Assembly (NCBI GenBank): GCA_965369945.1
Contig: CBDUST010000103.1
Location: 1-13,559, forward strand
Direction: 5' to 3'
Length of the DNA stretch: 13,559 nucleotides
Origin: JADFNO01 sp965369945
Lineage (GTDB): Bacteria > Planctomycetota > Phycisphaerae > Phycisphaerales > SM1A02
The notes under the pieces are model-generated. The model was given only the letters and a program-made list of their open reading frames with translations, had not been told where the DNA came from and did no database searches. Position 1 is the stretch's first letter. Each line of letters begins with the position of its first letter. Made by a program: the position numbers and the translations under genes. This document shows positions 13,075-13,559 of the stretch, piece after piece.

Positions 13075-13559
13075 ACGGTTGGCGCCGCATCGCTGGGTTC
13101 GTTGTTTTGCTCGGGGCGGTGAGTTTGGGCCTAGTCCGCATCGCGCAAAAGACTTACTTCGATAAGAAGGCGGATCTGGTCAAAGAAATCGACGACCGGG
13201 AGAAATTTCTTGCAGCCACCAGAGCTGAACAGCGCCGACGCAGCAAGCTTGATGACGAGCTCCAGGGAATCGTCAATCGCACACTCGGCTCTGATTTGGA
13301 AACGGTCGATCATCAACTCCGGACCCGCCTCAACCGCATCGGTGAGGAAATAGGCATCGCTGGCCTCACCGTCGGGACCGGCCAGGCTCGCAAGCTTGAA
13401 TCACCAGCCCGCCACGAGTTTTCCCGCCGAAAATACCCCGAGCTTCGAAACGAAATCGATTTCGTTGAGTTGGAAGGCTGGATCTCAGGCGAGACCTCCT
13501 TCGAGGGCGCGCTTCGGCTGGTTCATCGTATTGATGCGGAGCCCTGGCTGAAGCACCTG
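13071..13559 (+). CDS. GspM/PilO-like protein, N-terminal part (3' end outside window)
   Basis: Open frame of 163 codons from GTG 13071 to the window edge, with no stop. The N-terminus MNGWRRIAGFVVLLGAVSLG is a short cytoplasmic tail followed by one membrane helix (about 8-26). Residues 30-95 are charged and heptad-like (KKADLVKEIDDREKFLAATR and onward), a likely coiled coil, and a periplasmic region (ELEGWISGETSFEGALRLVH at about 133-152) follows. That topology and its place directly after the GspL-type gene fit GspM or PilO, the partner that pairs with GspL/PilN in the inner membrane. GTG 13071 overlaps the previous stop by 4 bases (GTGA) and has GGAGG (13057-13061) 9 bases upstream. No sequence motif alone proves the family, so I leave the symbol open. 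Confidence 0.75.
   Translation, partial: MNGWRRIAGFVVLLGAVSLGLVRIAQKTYFDKKADLVKEIDDREKFLAATRAEQRRRSKLDDELQGIVNRTLGSDLETVDHQLRTRLNRIGEEIGIAGLTVGTGQARKLESPARHEFSRRKYPELRNEIDFVELEGWISGETSFEGALRLVHRIDAEPWLKHL

Overview
The window looks like chromosomal DNA of a moderately GC-rich, Gram-negative-type bacterium. The paralog styles (a stand-alone sigma-region-4-like mini-protein, a type II secretion (T2SS) set whose GspL is a PilM/PilN-type fusion, very acidic pseudopilins, a sulfotransferase-like/class IV aminotransferase pair) make me think of Planctomycetota, perhaps the Phycisphaerae side. That assignment is inference from gene style, not a database result. TGA ends most genes here, so the standard code applies. 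I see no tRNA, rRNA, CRISPR array, insertion sequence, phage gene or origin.

Left part (1-3585). The 3' half of an acetyl-CoA synthetase gene (acs) runs off the left edge on the + strand. A GC-rich palindrome follows it. Then comes a minus-strand operon, read right to left: a sulfotransferase-like P-loop protein, a class IV aminotransferase and an integral membrane protein. The first two are 8 bases apart and the last two only 2 bases apart. The membrane-protein gene is interrupted by an in-frame TGA. The aminotransferase has His-His where the Schiff-base lysine is usually aligned, with a lysine two residues earlier.

Middle part (3586-5818). Divergent from that operon is a 451-residue protein with a C-terminal permuted papain-like (YiiX/YaeF-type NlpC/P60) domain. 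It converges on a 73-residue minus-strand helix-turn-helix protein resembling sigma-70 region 4 alone. About 540 bases without a convincing gene follow.

Right part (5819-13559). A + strand T2SS/pseudopilus operon runs off the right edge: gspF, then gspG, gspH, gspI, gspJ, gspK, a gspL-type PilM-PilN fusion, and the start of a gspM/PilO-like gene. From gspH to gspK each gene overlaps the next by 4 bases, and so do gspL and gspM, which implies translational coupling. GspF is the inner-membrane platform; GspG is the major pseudopilin; H, I, J and K are the minor pseudopilins forming the tip; L and M form the inner-membrane assembly platform. GspE (the ATPase) and GspD (the secretin) are not in the window; upstream of gspF there is only non-coding DNA and the small HTH gene. 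Oddities here are the hyperacidic tail of GspH, a likely frameshift in the last 35 codons of gspK, and degenerate nucleotide motifs in the GspL actin-like half.
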